Origin: a virus
Length of the DNA stretch: 64,000 nt
IMG/VR virus record: IMGVR_UViG_3300025889_000076
Span: 62,001-126,000 of that record
Strand: one strand, 5' to 3'
The stretch's first letter is position 1. The number at the start of each line of letters is the position of its first letter. The notes below the pieces were generated by a model. The model searched no databases. It was not told the DNA's origin and saw nothing but the letters and a program-made list of their open reading frames with translations. The translations under genes and the position numbers were made by a program. This document shows, in pieces, positions 13,474 through 20,615 of the stretch.

Positions 13474-13740
13474 ATGAGTCGTACTAAGAATTTATACTCG
13501 CTTTTAAACCAAGTACATAAATGTGTTCCAAGAACTAACCTTCTAGCCCATTTACCCATTATTGAATTTGAGTTAATCTTTGATCATGAGTTTATGAGTG
13601 CAAAACGCAATAACTCTTGGCAAATTTATGAAATTGTTTTAGGATTCTATAATGCATCAGATTGCAGATCTCCAGAACCGCCTAGATTCCGCTTACAAAG
13701 TTTTGACGGAAGATTTAGACAAACAGAAGTATCTGAATGA
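13474..13740 (+). CDS. hypothetical ORF, possibly part of an inserted element
   Basis: An 88-aa basic ORF (MSRTKNLYSLLNQVHKCVPR...). It overlaps the nuclease-like ORF at 13652 by 89 bases in another frame, and no good ribosome-binding site precedes it. The last 30 residues lie entirely within that overlap and are probably not functional sequence. It may be a remnant or a frameshifted N-terminal domain of the neighbouring gene. Confidence 0.3.
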   Translation: MSRTKNLYSLLNQVHKCVPRTNLLAHLPIIEFELIFDHEFMSAKRNNSWQIYEIVLGFYNASDCRSPEPPRFRLQSFDGRFRQTEVSE

Positions 13741-14350
13741 GCTACAACAGATCCAAAATGAGTTCCCTGATCTGGTAAAAAAGGAATTCCTCAGTCGTCA
13801 GGACAAACGAACATTCTTGGAATTTGGGGAATCTATAGCAGACCATATACGGGGAGAGCGGGAAATTGCCGATTTTTGGATGGGGAACTATGGGGAACAA
13901 TGGTTTGGCACAAAAAGTTACCAATATAAAGGCGTGGATTCTAGGGGAAGATTAATTTGTGCTAGTTTGAAATTACGCTCAACTTTCAAAGAGCCAGATT
14001 TAGTCATAAATTCCAATACTGAAGAAGAAGAGTATGTAGAGCTAAAAACTTGCCGCGTATTATACAAAGCTACCTATAAAGAGGCTGATATCCGCCATTA
14101 TGGTAAGCTAGGCAATGTAAACATAGTGACACTCCACGCCACCGGCCAGTTCTCTCTTAATAAAGTTGGCTACTATACACTACTCACTCCGAATGGCCTT
14201 TCTCTTTTACTAGATAAAATGGATTCAGGAGAGGTCCAAGTAGAACCTAGACCTGAATTTGGGGGCAGAAAATGCATCAATTTCACGAGAGAACAGCTTA
14301 AAAACCACTTCTACGTTGAAGATATCGACCTAAAAAATGTGCAAATATAA
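13652..14350 (+). CDS. putative PD-(D/E)XK nuclease
   Basis: A 232-aa protein. Residues about 1-35 form a helical N-terminus. The core contains EPDLVI followed some 10 residues later by EYVELKTC, matching the D-(x)n-E-x-K signature of restriction-like endonucleases. The C-terminus FGGRKCINFTREQLKNHF is basic. It sits in an AT-rich insert with no phage-gene neighbours on its own operon. A homing or restriction-type endonuclease is the best guess. An alternative is a MutH/Sau3AI-like enzyme. The catalytic assignment is by motif only. Confidence 0.45.
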   Translation: MHQIADLQNRLDSAYKVLTEDLDKQKYLNELQQIQNEFPDLVKKEFLSRQDKRTFLEFGESIADHIRGEREIADFWMGNYGEQWFGTKSYQYKGVDSRGRLICASLKLRSTFKEPDLVINSNTEEEEYVELKTCRVLYKATYKEADIRHYGKLGNVNIVTLHATGQFSLNKVGYYTLLTPNGLSLLLDKMDSGEVQVEPRPEFGGRKCINFTREQLKNHFYVEDIDLKNVQI

Positions 14351-14527
14351 ACAAATCGGCTTTTTAGCAATCTTGATACTCCACTGGCGGCAGATTTTAT
14401 GAATGAAACTGCCCGTCTTTTGTAAGTTATTGGTACTAAAGGACTTAGAAAATGGGTCTTTTTGTGCCAATTTTTGAAAAAGTGGCGAGCCAGATGCTAA
14501 TTTGAACAAATATGGAGCATACATCAC

Positions 14528-14555
14528 TTGACAAGAGTCATTCTTGTGGTATAAT
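14528..14555 (+). promoter_or_regulatory. consensus sigma70-type promoter
   Basis: TTGACA 14528-14533 and TATAAT 14550-14555 with 16-bp spacer. The next protein gene is 385 bases downstream. Confidence 0.75.
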
Positions 14556-14561
14556 GGTCCT

Positions 14562-14720
14562 AGTTGTCATCGACAGGCAGATAACTGGTCTATGAGCGGA
14601 GTGTATGAGTTGAACACATAAAAAGACGTATCTGGTAGAATCTTGTAGGATTTTAACAGGTTCAGGTGTATTAGTAGTGTAATACACTAAGCGTGTTGTG
14701 TGGTGACCTGGTTCAAAAAA
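14562..14720 (+). ncRNA. candidate structured non-coding RNA
   Basis: A strong promoter ends at 14555 and no credible ORF follows. The stretch contains a perfect 8-bp hairpin GTGTATTA-GTAGTG-TAATACAC (14666-14687) nested inside CAGGT/ACCTG (14657-14661 and 14706-14710). After 14720 the sequence becomes pyrimidine-rich and then very AT-rich up to the gene at 14940. Ends and function are not determined. Confidence 0.4.
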
Positions 14721-14939
14721 TCCCCCATTTCCCACACTCTCTACCACTCTCTCTCTTCTATTACTCTATGTATATAGTATATTAGTTTAGTTTGTTTGTT
14801 TTTTATTTTAAGGGTAATTTTTATAAGTTGTGTTGTTTTTTGTAAATACGCCTCGAAAAAAATAGAAAGCAAGAAGAAAAATTTAACATTCTATTTATTA
14901 ACGCGGTTATTTTATACACAAATACCATAGGATCAAGCA

Positions 14940-15320
14940 ATGAACGAAGAAATACAAAATAAGCTGTTAGGTTACCTATCAAAGGTTGAAAATAGTATTA
15001 ATGATGTGGTGGACTTTGGGTCTGACCAAGTGCCGCTTTTAGTCCAAGAAATCTTAATTTATACGGGGATAGAAGCTGCACTATATGCCACGCTCCAGAT
15101 CATCTCTTCCTTATTTTTCTTGTATATAGGGAAGAAAATGTCTTTAGCTATAAAAGAAGTAATTAACGATGAACAACATTATATCCCCATAGTATTTTCA
15201 CTGATGATATCTACACCATTTTTATGTTCTGCTCTAGAAAACATACTAATAGTCTTAAAGGTGTATTTTGCCCCTCGTATATTTCTGTTGGAATATATTC
15301 GGGAGATTATCAGAAATTAG
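14940..15320 (+). CDS. small phage membrane protein
   Basis: A 126-aa protein with two hydrophobic segments (about residues 47-66 and 82-103) separated by a charged loop. It ends with the APRIFLLEYIREI pattern that I recall from many small phage membrane proteins of about 110-130 residues. A holin-like or envelope role is possible but not shown. It is the first gene of the AT-rich part of the genome. Confidence 0.55.
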   Translation: MNEEIQNKLLGYLSKVENSINDVVDFGSDQVPLLVQEILIYTGIEAALYATLQIISSLFFLYIGKKMSLAIKEVINDEQHYIPIVFSLMISTPFLCSALENILIVLKVYFAPRIFLLEYIREIIRN

Positions 15321-15366
15321 CCAAAGTATACAATAGGAAATTTAACCCCGAAAATTTAGTAATTTA

Positions 15367-15405
15367 GAACCCTCCAGTCATTCATTTGGTTGGGGGTTTT
15401 CTTTT
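15367..15405 (+). terminator. probable terminator
   Basis: AACCCTCCA ... TGGTTGGGGGTT stem followed by TTCTTTT, between the membrane protein and the DNA ligase gene. Pairing is imperfect. Confidence 0.45.
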
Positions 15406-15431
15406 ATCCTTTTAAAAAGAGAAGGCCCAAA

Positions 15432-16646
15432 ATGCAGAAACTTCAAACAATGGTAGATAATCTTAAAGCAACGAGTTCTCGTAATAATAAGATACAAATT
15501 CTTAAAGACAATCCTTGGTCTAAAGATATTCTCTTTCGTATATACAACCCGGATATTCTTTATGGGGTAAAATCGGGAAAATGCCGGAAATTATCACACC
15601 TAAAAGGTCTCCATTCTAATGACCTTTATCATTTACTAGACCAATTGATTAAACACAGTGGTCATGATTGTGTAAGGCTTGTTAATCAGTTTGTTCTGGA
15701 CAACCCTAATTATGAAGAATTGATTTATAATGTCGTGGACAAGTCTTTAAAATGTAGGATTGATGATACAGTTATTAATTCCGCATTCCCTGGACTTATT
15801 CCTACGTTTAATGTCGCTTTAGCTGAACAATATGATAAATACTCTGATAGAGTCAAACCCGACTGGCTTTGGTCAAGAAAATTAGACGGGGTACGTCTGA
15901 TAGCGACCAAGAGAGGCTCAGACGTAACTTATCAATCCAGAGAGGGTAAGTACTTCACAACGCTAGACGCCCTCACAGAGCAGATTAGAGGTATTGAGGG
16001 CGACTTTGTCCTGGATGGTGAAATTTGTGTGATGAAAGACGGTAATGAGGATTTTTCTGGTATTGTGGGGGCTGTTAAAAGAAAAGGCCATACAATTGAA
16101 AATCCTAAATTCTTCGTATTCGACATCTTGACTATTGAAGAGTTCGAATCGCGGGAATCCACGTCTGTACTGAAAGAAAGGCTTGCCAGACTGGAATTTT
16201 CCGGTAAAATTGAGAAATTAGAACAGAGGGAGATTGGAGATGGGGGATTATTTGATTACCCCGATACTTGGGAAGGTTTGATTCTTAGGGCGAATGTTCC
16301 CTATGAAGGCAAGCGTACCTCAAATATGCTCAAGGTAAAGAAATTTCAAGACGATGAATATGTCGTGGAATCTTTAGAAATTGGAGACTTTCAGATCGTA
16401 GAAGACGGTCGGGAAAAAATTATTGAGACTGTAACCAATGTCTCCTTTTCTCATAAGGGTGAGAAGGTAAGTGCCGGATCTGGATTTAGCCTTGACCAAA
16501 GAAAAGAATATTATGCCGATCATAGTAAGATTATCGGTAAAGTTGTAACAATCAAACACTTTGGAGAGAGCAAAGATAAAAACGGTAAAATCTCTTTAAG
16601 GTTTCCTACTATTAAAATAGTACATGGTGATCATCGTAAAATCTAA
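15432..16646 (+). CDS. ATP-dependent DNA ligase
   Basis: A 404-aa protein. The adenylated-lysine motif I is SRKLDGVR (Lys about residue 150), motif III is FVLDGEIC (about 193-200), motif IV is EGLILR (about 280) and motif V is LKVKKF (about 300). The OB-fold part follows. The N-terminal 130 residues resemble the extension of T7- and cyanophage-like ligases. It seals nicks with ATP and would serve phage replication and repair. The frame extends to 15390, but that overlaps the terminator, and ATG 15432 follows AGAAGGCCC. High confidence. Confidence 0.92.
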   Translation: MQKLQTMVDNLKATSSRNNKIQILKDNPWSKDILFRIYNPDILYGVKSGKCRKLSHLKGLHSNDLYHLLDQLIKHSGHDCVRLVNQFVLDNPNYEELIYNVVDKSLKCRIDDTVINSAFPGLIPTFNVALAEQYDKYSDRVKPDWLWSRKLDGVRLIATKRGSDVTYQSREGKYFTTLDALTEQIRGIEGDFVLDGEICVMKDGNEDFSGIVGAVKRKGHTIENPKFFVFDILTIEEFESRESTSVLKERLARLEFSGKIEKLEQREIGDGGLFDYPDTWEGLILRANVPYEGKRTSNMLKVKKFQDDEYVVESLEIGDFQIVEDGREKIIETVTNVSFSHKGEKVSAGSGFSLDQRKEYYADHSKIIGKVVTIKHFGESKDKNGKISLRFPTIKIVHGDHRKI

Positions 16647-16652
16647 TCAATT

Positions 16653-17144
16653 ATGATAAATAAATTTAGACACATTCAATACACTGATGATGGATGCGAT
16701 GAATATCAGTGTTTAAGCTGCTATGGAAAGTTAGAAATCCGGTATATCAATAATTGGAAATTCTGCCCAATGTGTGGTATCGAGTTTTCAGGTGAATTAG
16801 AGTGTAGGGAACATAACACGCCGTCGTGGCTGTACAAGCTTGATCTGGATTACCATGATCAGTATGAGCTTAAGAAAAAGCTCTGGAAAACTAAGAAGTC
16901 AGGATGGGTAATTGAATATAGGGATATTTGGTTTAATAAGTCAGATAGCGGAGAAATTTTATATAGACACGATCATTTTGCTTCAACTAATTGGGCTGTC
17001 TATAGAGATAATAGGTCTATAAATATTACAGCTATTGAAATTTTTAAACATCTTAAAGATTTAAGGTTTCAGAGTCGAATAGACTATAATATTTTAGATT
17101 ATGGTCTTATTACTGAATATAGAGGAAGATATGTCTCGAATTGA
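16653..17144 (+). CDS. zinc-ribbon phage protein
   Basis: A 163-aa protein. CLSC (residues about 20-23) and CPMC (about 37-40) form a zinc ribbon (CLSCYGKLEIRY...WKFCPMCG), a pattern common in phage proteins of unknown role. The C-terminal half is Trp/Tyr-rich. It starts 6 bases after the ligase stop, and its last 14 bases overlap the 49-aa gene that opens the S-Q-L array. Confidence 0.6.
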   Translation: MINKFRHIQYTDDGCDEYQCLSCYGKLEIRYINNWKFCPMCGIEFSGELECREHNTPSWLYKLDLDYHDQYELKKKLWKTKKSGWVIEYRDIWFNKSDSGEILYRHDHFASTNWAVYRDNRSINITAIEIFKHLKDLRFQSRIDYNILDYGLITEYRGRYVSN

Positions 17145-17280
17145 ATTAGACTTATTTATTAGTGGTCTAGAATATTCCTTTTGGATTCAATGTTTAATGT
17201 TTAATGATGAATTCATCGTGTTTGTCCCCAGATATATTACTGATTTAGAAAGTGTAGTTAGTAGGTGTTATAATGAGTAA
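17131..17280 (+). CDS. 49-aa leader gene of the first S-Q-L array
   Basis: ORF MSRIELDLFISGLEYSFWIQ and onward, ending CYNE-stop. Its terminal ATGAGTAA overlaps the first array ORF by 8 bases, the same geometry as between array members (GTGAATAG). The gene at 21102 (ending CNE-stop, also overlapping by 8) appears to play the same part in the second array. No domain recognised. Confidence 0.5.
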   Translation: MSRIELDLFISGLEYSFWIQCLMFNDEFIVFVPRYITDLESVVSRCYNE

Positions 17281-17536
17281 TTTTGTATTCTCTAGTATGC
17301 TACACTCGCAGTTAAACTCGCAGTTACACTGGCATTTATACTCAGAGTTAGACTCGCAGTTACACTCGCAGTTAAGCTCACAGTCACACTGGCAGTTATA
17401 CTCGCAGTCACACTGGCAGTTATACTCGCAGTTAAGCTCGCAGTTACGCTCGCGGTTACACTCGAAGTTAATCTCGCAGTTAGGCTCGCAGTTATACTGG
17501 CAGTTAGACTCGCGGTTGGAGAGAGATAGTGAATAG
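17273..17536 (+). CDS. S-Q-L repeat protein 1 of array 1
   Basis: An 87-aa protein: a short unique start (MSNFVFSSML), then about 18 tetrapeptides (HSQL, NSQL, HWHL ...), ending RLERDSE. ATG overlaps the leader gene by 8 bases. The codons for LERDSE contain GGAGAGA and then GTG, which serve as ribosome-binding site and start of ORF 2. Leu at every fourth residue suggests a regular fibre, helix or solenoid. I recall similar four-residue repeats (SQVx, DQVx) in bacterial DUF6745 proteins. Function unknown. Confidence 0.6.
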   Translation: MSNFVFSSMLHSQLNSQLHWHLYSELDSQLHSQLSSQSHWQLYSQSHWQLYSQLSSQLRSRLHSKLISQLGSQLYWQLDSRLERDSE

Positions 17537-17792
17537 ATCGCAGTTACACTTGCAGTTAAACTTGCAGTTACGCTCACAGTCAAACTATCAGTTACGCTCG
17601 CAGTTAAACTCGCAGTTACACTTGCAGTTAAACTTGCAGTTACGCTCACAGTCAAACTATCAGTTACGCTCGCAGTTAAACTCGCAGTTATACTCGCAGT
17701 TAAACTCGCAGTTATACTCGCAGCTAAACTCGCAGTTATACTGGCAGTTATACTCGCAGTTACGCTCACAGTTGGAGAAAGATAGTGAATAG
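17529..17792 (+). CDS. S-Q-L repeat protein 2 of array 1
   Basis: An 87-aa protein starting GTG AAT AGA (MNRSQL) and ending QLEKDSE. It overlaps its neighbours by 8 bases at each end. Its N-terminal 33 codons are duplicated in ORF 4. It consists wholly of tetrapeptide repeats. Confidence 0.6.
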   Translation: MNRSQLHLQLNLQLRSQSNYQLRSQLNSQLHLQLNLQLRSQSNYQLRSQLNSQLYSQLNSQLYSQLNSQLYWQLYSQLRSQLEKDSE

Positions 17793-17964
17793 ATCCCAGT
17801 TACACTCGCAGTTAATCTCGAAGTTAGGCTCGCAGTTATCCGGGGTGTTATACTCGCAGTTATACTCGCAGTTACGCTCGCGGTTACACTCGAAGTTAAT
17901 CTCGCAGTTAGGCTCGCAGTTATACTGGCAGTTAGACTCGCGGTTGGAGAGAGATAGTGAATAG
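17785..17964 (+). CDS. S-Q-L repeat protein 3 of array 1
   Basis: A 59-aa ORF (MNRSQLHSQLISKLGSQL and onward, ending LERDSE), GTG start, with 8-base overlaps at both ends. It contains a non-repeat SGVL interruption (TCCGGGGTGTTA) shared with ORF 6. Its 3' part is an exact duplicate of ORF 1's 3' part. Confidence 0.55.
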   Translation: MNRSQLHSQLISKLGSQLSGVLYSQLYSQLRSRLHSKLISQLGSQLYWQLDSRLERDSE

Positions 17965-18175
17965 ATCGCAGTTACACTTGCAGTTAAACTTGCAGTTACG
18001 CTCACAGTCAAACTATCAGTTACGCTCGCAGTTAAACTCGCAGTTACACTTGCAGTTACACTTGGAGTTACACTGGCAGTTAGACTCGCAGTTATACTCG
18101 CAGTTATACTTGCAGTCAAACTTACAGTTACGCTTGCAGTTAGACTCGCAGTTACGCTCACAGTTGGAGAGATAG
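17957..18175 (+). CDS. S-Q-L repeat protein 4 of array 1
   Basis: A 72-aa ORF with GTG start. It ends LER-stop, one variant of the terminal motif: a 2-base shorter GA run brings TAG into frame, giving a TAGTG overlap of one base with ORF 5 while the GGAGAGATA-GTG signal is kept. Confidence 0.55.
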   Translation: MNRSQLHLQLNLQLRSQSNYQLRSQLNSQLHLQLHLELHWQLDSQLYSQLYLQSNLQLRLQLDSQLRSQLER

Positions 18176-18390
18176 TGAATAACTTACAGTTAGACTCACA
18201 GTTACGCTCGCAGTTAAACTCGCAGTTACACTTGCAGTTACACTTGGAGTTACACTGGCAGTTAGACTCGCAGTTATACTCGCAGTTATACTTGCAGTCA
18301 AACTTACAGTTACGCTTGCAGTTAGACTATCAGTTACACTCCCAGTTAGAGAAAGATAGTGAATCCCAGTTGGAGAGAGATAGTGAATAG
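18175..18390 (+). CDS. S-Q-L repeat protein 5 of array 1
   Basis: A 71-aa ORF beginning MNNLQLDSQL. It reads through one terminal motif whose stop is lost (LEKDSES) and ends at the next one (QLERDSE), as if an intervening cassette had been deleted. Confidence 0.55.
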   Translation: MNNLQLDSQLRSQLNSQLHLQLHLELHWQLDSQLYSQLYLQSNLQLRLQLDYQLHSQLEKDSESQLERDSE

Positions 18391-18550
18391 CTCGCAGTTA
18401 TCCGGGGTGTTATACTCGCAGTTATACTCGCAGTTACACTCGGACTTACGATCACAGTTACAATTTCGGTTAGACTCGCAGTTATACTGGCAGTCATACT
18501 CACAGTTAGAATCGCAGTTATACTCACAGTTGGAGAGAGATAGTGAATAG
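18383..18550 (+). CDS. S-Q-L repeat protein 6 of array 1
   Basis: A 55-aa ORF beginning GTG 18383 (MNSSQLSGVL). A longer in-frame start exists at 18359, but 18383 has the GGAGAGAGATA-GTG signal shared by the other members. It ends LERDSE with an 8-base overlap to ORF 7. Confidence 0.5.
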   Translation: MNSSQLSGVLYSQLYSQLHSDLRSQLQFRLDSQLYWQSYSQLESQLYSQLERDSE

Positions 18551-18749
18551 ATCGCAGTTAATCTCGCAGTTACTCTCGCAGTTATACTGGCAGTTATGCT
18601 CGCAGTTAGGCTCGCAGTTATACTGGCAGTTAGACTCGCAGTTACGCTCGCAGTTACGCTCACAGTTAGGCTCGCAGTTATACTGGCAGTTAGTCTTGCA
18701 GTCAAGCTCGCAGTTAGACTCGCAGTTACGCTCACAGTTGGAGAGATAG
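18543..18749 (+). CDS. S-Q-L repeat protein 7 of array 1
   Basis: A 68-aa ORF, MNRSQLISQL and onward, ending QLER-stop with the one-base TAGTG overlap, as in ORF 4. Confidence 0.55.
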   Translation: MNRSQLISQLLSQLYWQLCSQLGSQLYWQLDSQLRSQLRSQLGSQLYWQLVLQSSSQLDSQLRSQLER

Positions 18750-18994
18750 TGAATAACTTACAGTTAGACTCGCAGTTATACTCGCATTTAAGCTCGCAGT
18801 TACACTCGCAGTTACACTCGCAGTTAAACTCACAGTTACGCTCGCAGTTAGACTCTCAGTTATACTTTCAGTTATACTCGCAGTTATACTCACATTTAGA
18901 CTCTCCGTTATACTGGCAGTCATTATCGCAGTTATACTGGCAGTTGGAGAGAGATAGTGAAGTGTATTACTGGCAATATCCCGATCAGCCGTAA
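18749..18994 (+). CDS. S-Q-L repeat protein 8 (last of array 1)
   Basis: An 81-aa ORF with GTG start (MNNLQLDSQL). It reaches the motif LERDSE but has no stop there and adds a unique tail, VYYWQYPDQP. This closes the chain, and a new promoter follows at 19011. Confidence 0.55.
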   Translation: MNNLQLDSQLYSHLSSQLHSQLHSQLNSQLRSQLDSQLYFQLYSQLYSHLDSPLYWQSLSQLYWQLERDSEVYYWQYPDQP

Positions 18995-19010
18995 AAATGG
19001 AAATTACCAC

Positions 19011-19038
19011 TTGACGCCACCTCAGAGCTTGGTATGAT
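19011..19038 (+). promoter_or_regulatory. sigma70-type promoter
   Basis: TTGACG 19011-19016 and TATGAT 19033-19038 with 16-bp spacer, right after the first array. Confidence 0.65.
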
Positions 19039-19087
19039 GTGACCTGTTGAGAGCCAACAAAGCTATAACAAGTAGAGAGTAGATAAA

Positions 19088-19282
19088 ATGATACACAATG
19101 CATATAAAAGTGCATTCCTGGAAATAATTAGAAGATACAATATGGTGTATAAAGACACGATGAATGCTGAAGACATATATAATGTCAAAAGATTAATTTC
19201 TTCAGGTATCGGTTTTTGGGAATCTGGAGAAAAAGGCCGAAAATACTATCTTTTTCCTTGCACGCCGCCGATAACCAAGTAA
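19088..19282 (+). CDS. small hypothetical protein
   Basis: A 64-aa protein (MIHNAYKSAFLEIIRRYNMV...) with a helical N half and a short aromatic C-terminus (GRKYYLFPC). Own promoter at 19011. Function unknown. Confidence 0.5.
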   Translation: MIHNAYKSAFLEIIRRYNMVYKDTMNAEDIYNVKRLISSGIGFWESGEKGRKYYLFPCTPPITK

Positions 19283-19298
19283 AATGGGAGCATAAGAC

Positions 19299-19622
19299 AT
19301 GACATGCGAAATCAAATCTAAACCCGAATGTGAAGTAAAATCTTCAAAAAAGTCTGGTAAAGAGGTAAGGCTCTATACTGATGAAGCTTTACTAAGACTG
19401 ACGGGAACTGTCAAAAATCACCTGAAAACTGATGTGATCAATCTTTTTGACAATCGTTACCGTATTAATGTCTGGACTGAAGAACGAAGATCAGACAGAC
19501 TTATCAGTCACTTTCAGATACCAAAAAGTTTTTTCGCTTCTCTTGAAGATGGGGAATTTATTGACAGAACTATTCAACCAAAACCAAAACCTGTTGGGAA
19601 AATTAATCTGTTCTCTGAATAA
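19299..19622 (+). CDS. hypothetical protein
   Basis: A 107-aa protein with a Lys/Cys/Glu-rich N-terminus (ECEVKSSKKSGKE). An alpha/beta part follows (INLFDNRYRINVWTEERRSD) and FHIPKSFF-like HFQIPKSFFASL. It starts 16 bases after the previous gene. No family recognised. Confidence 0.55.
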   Translation: MTCEIKSKPECEVKSSKKSGKEVRLYTDEALLRLTGTVKNHLKTDVINLFDNRYRINVWTEERRSDRLISHFQIPKSFFASLEDGEFIDRTIQPKPKPVGKINLFSE

Positions 19623-19676
19623 CCAAACATTGACGTTTAACTACTTTTATTTACTTTTGAACTGAGGATTTTGAAT

Positions 19677-20507
19677 ATGGCTAAAGCTAAAAAGCAATCT
19701 TTTACCCCAGAAGAAGAAGCTCTTATTCCGGAATTCTTCGAAAAGTATCTTAAACAACAGACGGAACAAGCGTCTCTTGAAGATATTACGAAGGCTGTGA
19801 ATACAATCTGGGCGGACATGGGGCAACCGCCGCCAGAAATTAAGGTGATGGACTCTCCTATCGCCTGTAAGAAAGATTGCCCAAATCTTAAAGATTTTGC
19901 TTCTCCTTATTGGAGTATTTGGTTTAACTCATACGCAGCAATGTATGATTTTGCCAACACTATTGGTCTTGAAATGGACCAAGAGAAACTTGAGAAATTT
20001 CTTTTATGGACTCGTTGCTGCCCCTTTATCCTTTTCAAGGATGATTTTGTTTACGTAAGTCGTAAACCTATCAAACTTGGATTCAATGATGCGGGACAGC
20101 TTCATTGTGACGATGGACCGGCTTGTCTCTATGCGGATGGATGGTCAATCTGGTCTCTGAACGGTGTAGCCGTTACAGAGCAAATCGTAATGAGACCAGA
20201 AACTTTGACTCTCGAACAGATAAAGAACGAAGAAAACGAAGAAGTTAAGCGTTTGATGATCGAGCGTTATGGTTTCGAACTATACCTTGCACAAGTTAAT
20301 GCGGAATTGATTGATCGTCGAACAAACGATATTGAAGGAACTAGAGAGCTTCTGTATAAAGCAGACGGTATGCAGTTCCTACTGTGCATCTGTCCAAGCA
20401 CTGCTAAAGAATTCTGCCTGGAAGTAGAAAACGGAATTAAAACATGTGCAGAGGCACAAAAATATCTGTCTAGTGGATTATCAGACAGAATCATTAGTGC
20501 TTCTTAA
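19677..20507 (+). CDS. DUF6745-like protein
   Basis: A 276-aa protein. Central motif order fits DUF6745 as I recall it: ASPYWSIWFNSYAAMYDF, then C.PF.LF...VYVSRKPIKL, then LHCDDGPACLYADGWSIWSLNGV, then ITL-type LTLEQIKNEENEEVKRLMIERYG, and a closing domain. The function of the family is unknown. In bacteria, DUF6745 proteins can carry four-residue repeats (from memory). Here the repeats are separate genes on both sides. ATG 19677 is preferred to TTG 19671; GAGGA lies upstream. Confidence 0.65.
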   Translation: MAKAKKQSFTPEEEALIPEFFEKYLKQQTEQASLEDITKAVNTIWADMGQPPPEIKVMDSPIACKKDCPNLKDFASPYWSIWFNSYAAMYDFANTIGLEMDQEKLEKFLLWTRCCPFILFKDDFVYVSRKPIKLGFNDAGQLHCDDGPACLYADGWSIWSLNGVAVTEQIVMRPETLTLEQIKNEENEEVKRLMIERYGFELYLAQVNAELIDRRTNDIEGTRELLYKADGMQFLLCICPSTAKEFCLEVENGIKTCAEAQKYLSSGLSDRIISAS

Positions 20508-20546
20508 ATACGGAAATTCAAAAAAGCCAATTCGACAAAAATAAAC

Positions 20547-20574
20547 TTGACTCCGGCCTCAGACCGGATATAAT
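20547..20574 (+). promoter_or_regulatory. sigma70-type promoter
   Basis: TTGACT 20547-20552 and TATAAT 20569-20574 with 16-bp spacer. Confidence 0.75.
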
Positions 20575-20615
20575 CTGACTGTAACGTTACTACTTTTTCT
20601 TTTGAGGAGATGAAG

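Larger units (their letters stand above)
17281..18960 (+). repeat. 12-bp tandem repeat array encoding S-Q-L-x tetrapeptides
   Basis: About 1.7 kb made of degenerate 12-mers of the form NNCTCGCAGTTA (variants TGG, TTG or TCA for TCG; CAT, CGG or AAG for CAG). Read on the + strand this gives S-Q-L-x, where x is mostly H, Y, N, R, D or G. The array is cut into eight ORFs by the motif TTGGAGAGAGATAGTGAATAG. Longer duplications occur inside it: 17437-17630 equals 17865-18058 and 18017-18146 equals 18199-18328. Because the unit is a multiple of three and lacks stops, the opposite strand is open too. Confidence 0.9.

Noticed and set aside
15390-15431. Upstream GTG start of the DNA ligase
   Set aside because: It falls in the terminator stem of the previous gene. 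ATG 15432 has a suitable leader and gives the expected N-terminus.
17281-18960. CRISPR array
   Set aside because: The repeat is a continuous degenerate 12-mer with no unique spacers of constant length, no leader and no cas gene. It reads as a coding tandem repeat.
18596-18994. 132-aa ORF with L-A-V repeats running into the last S-Q-L ORF
   Set aside because: Its first half is an out-of-frame reading of ORF 7. The real start is GTG 18749 with the GGAGAGATA signal.
17245-19115. Long minus-strand ORFs with T-A-S-(V/L/I) repeats across the array
   Set aside because: They are open only because the 12-bp unit has no stop in any of those frames. They lack ribosome-binding sites and coupling, while the + strand ORFs have GGAG-GTG signals, unique ends and neighbours on the same strand.
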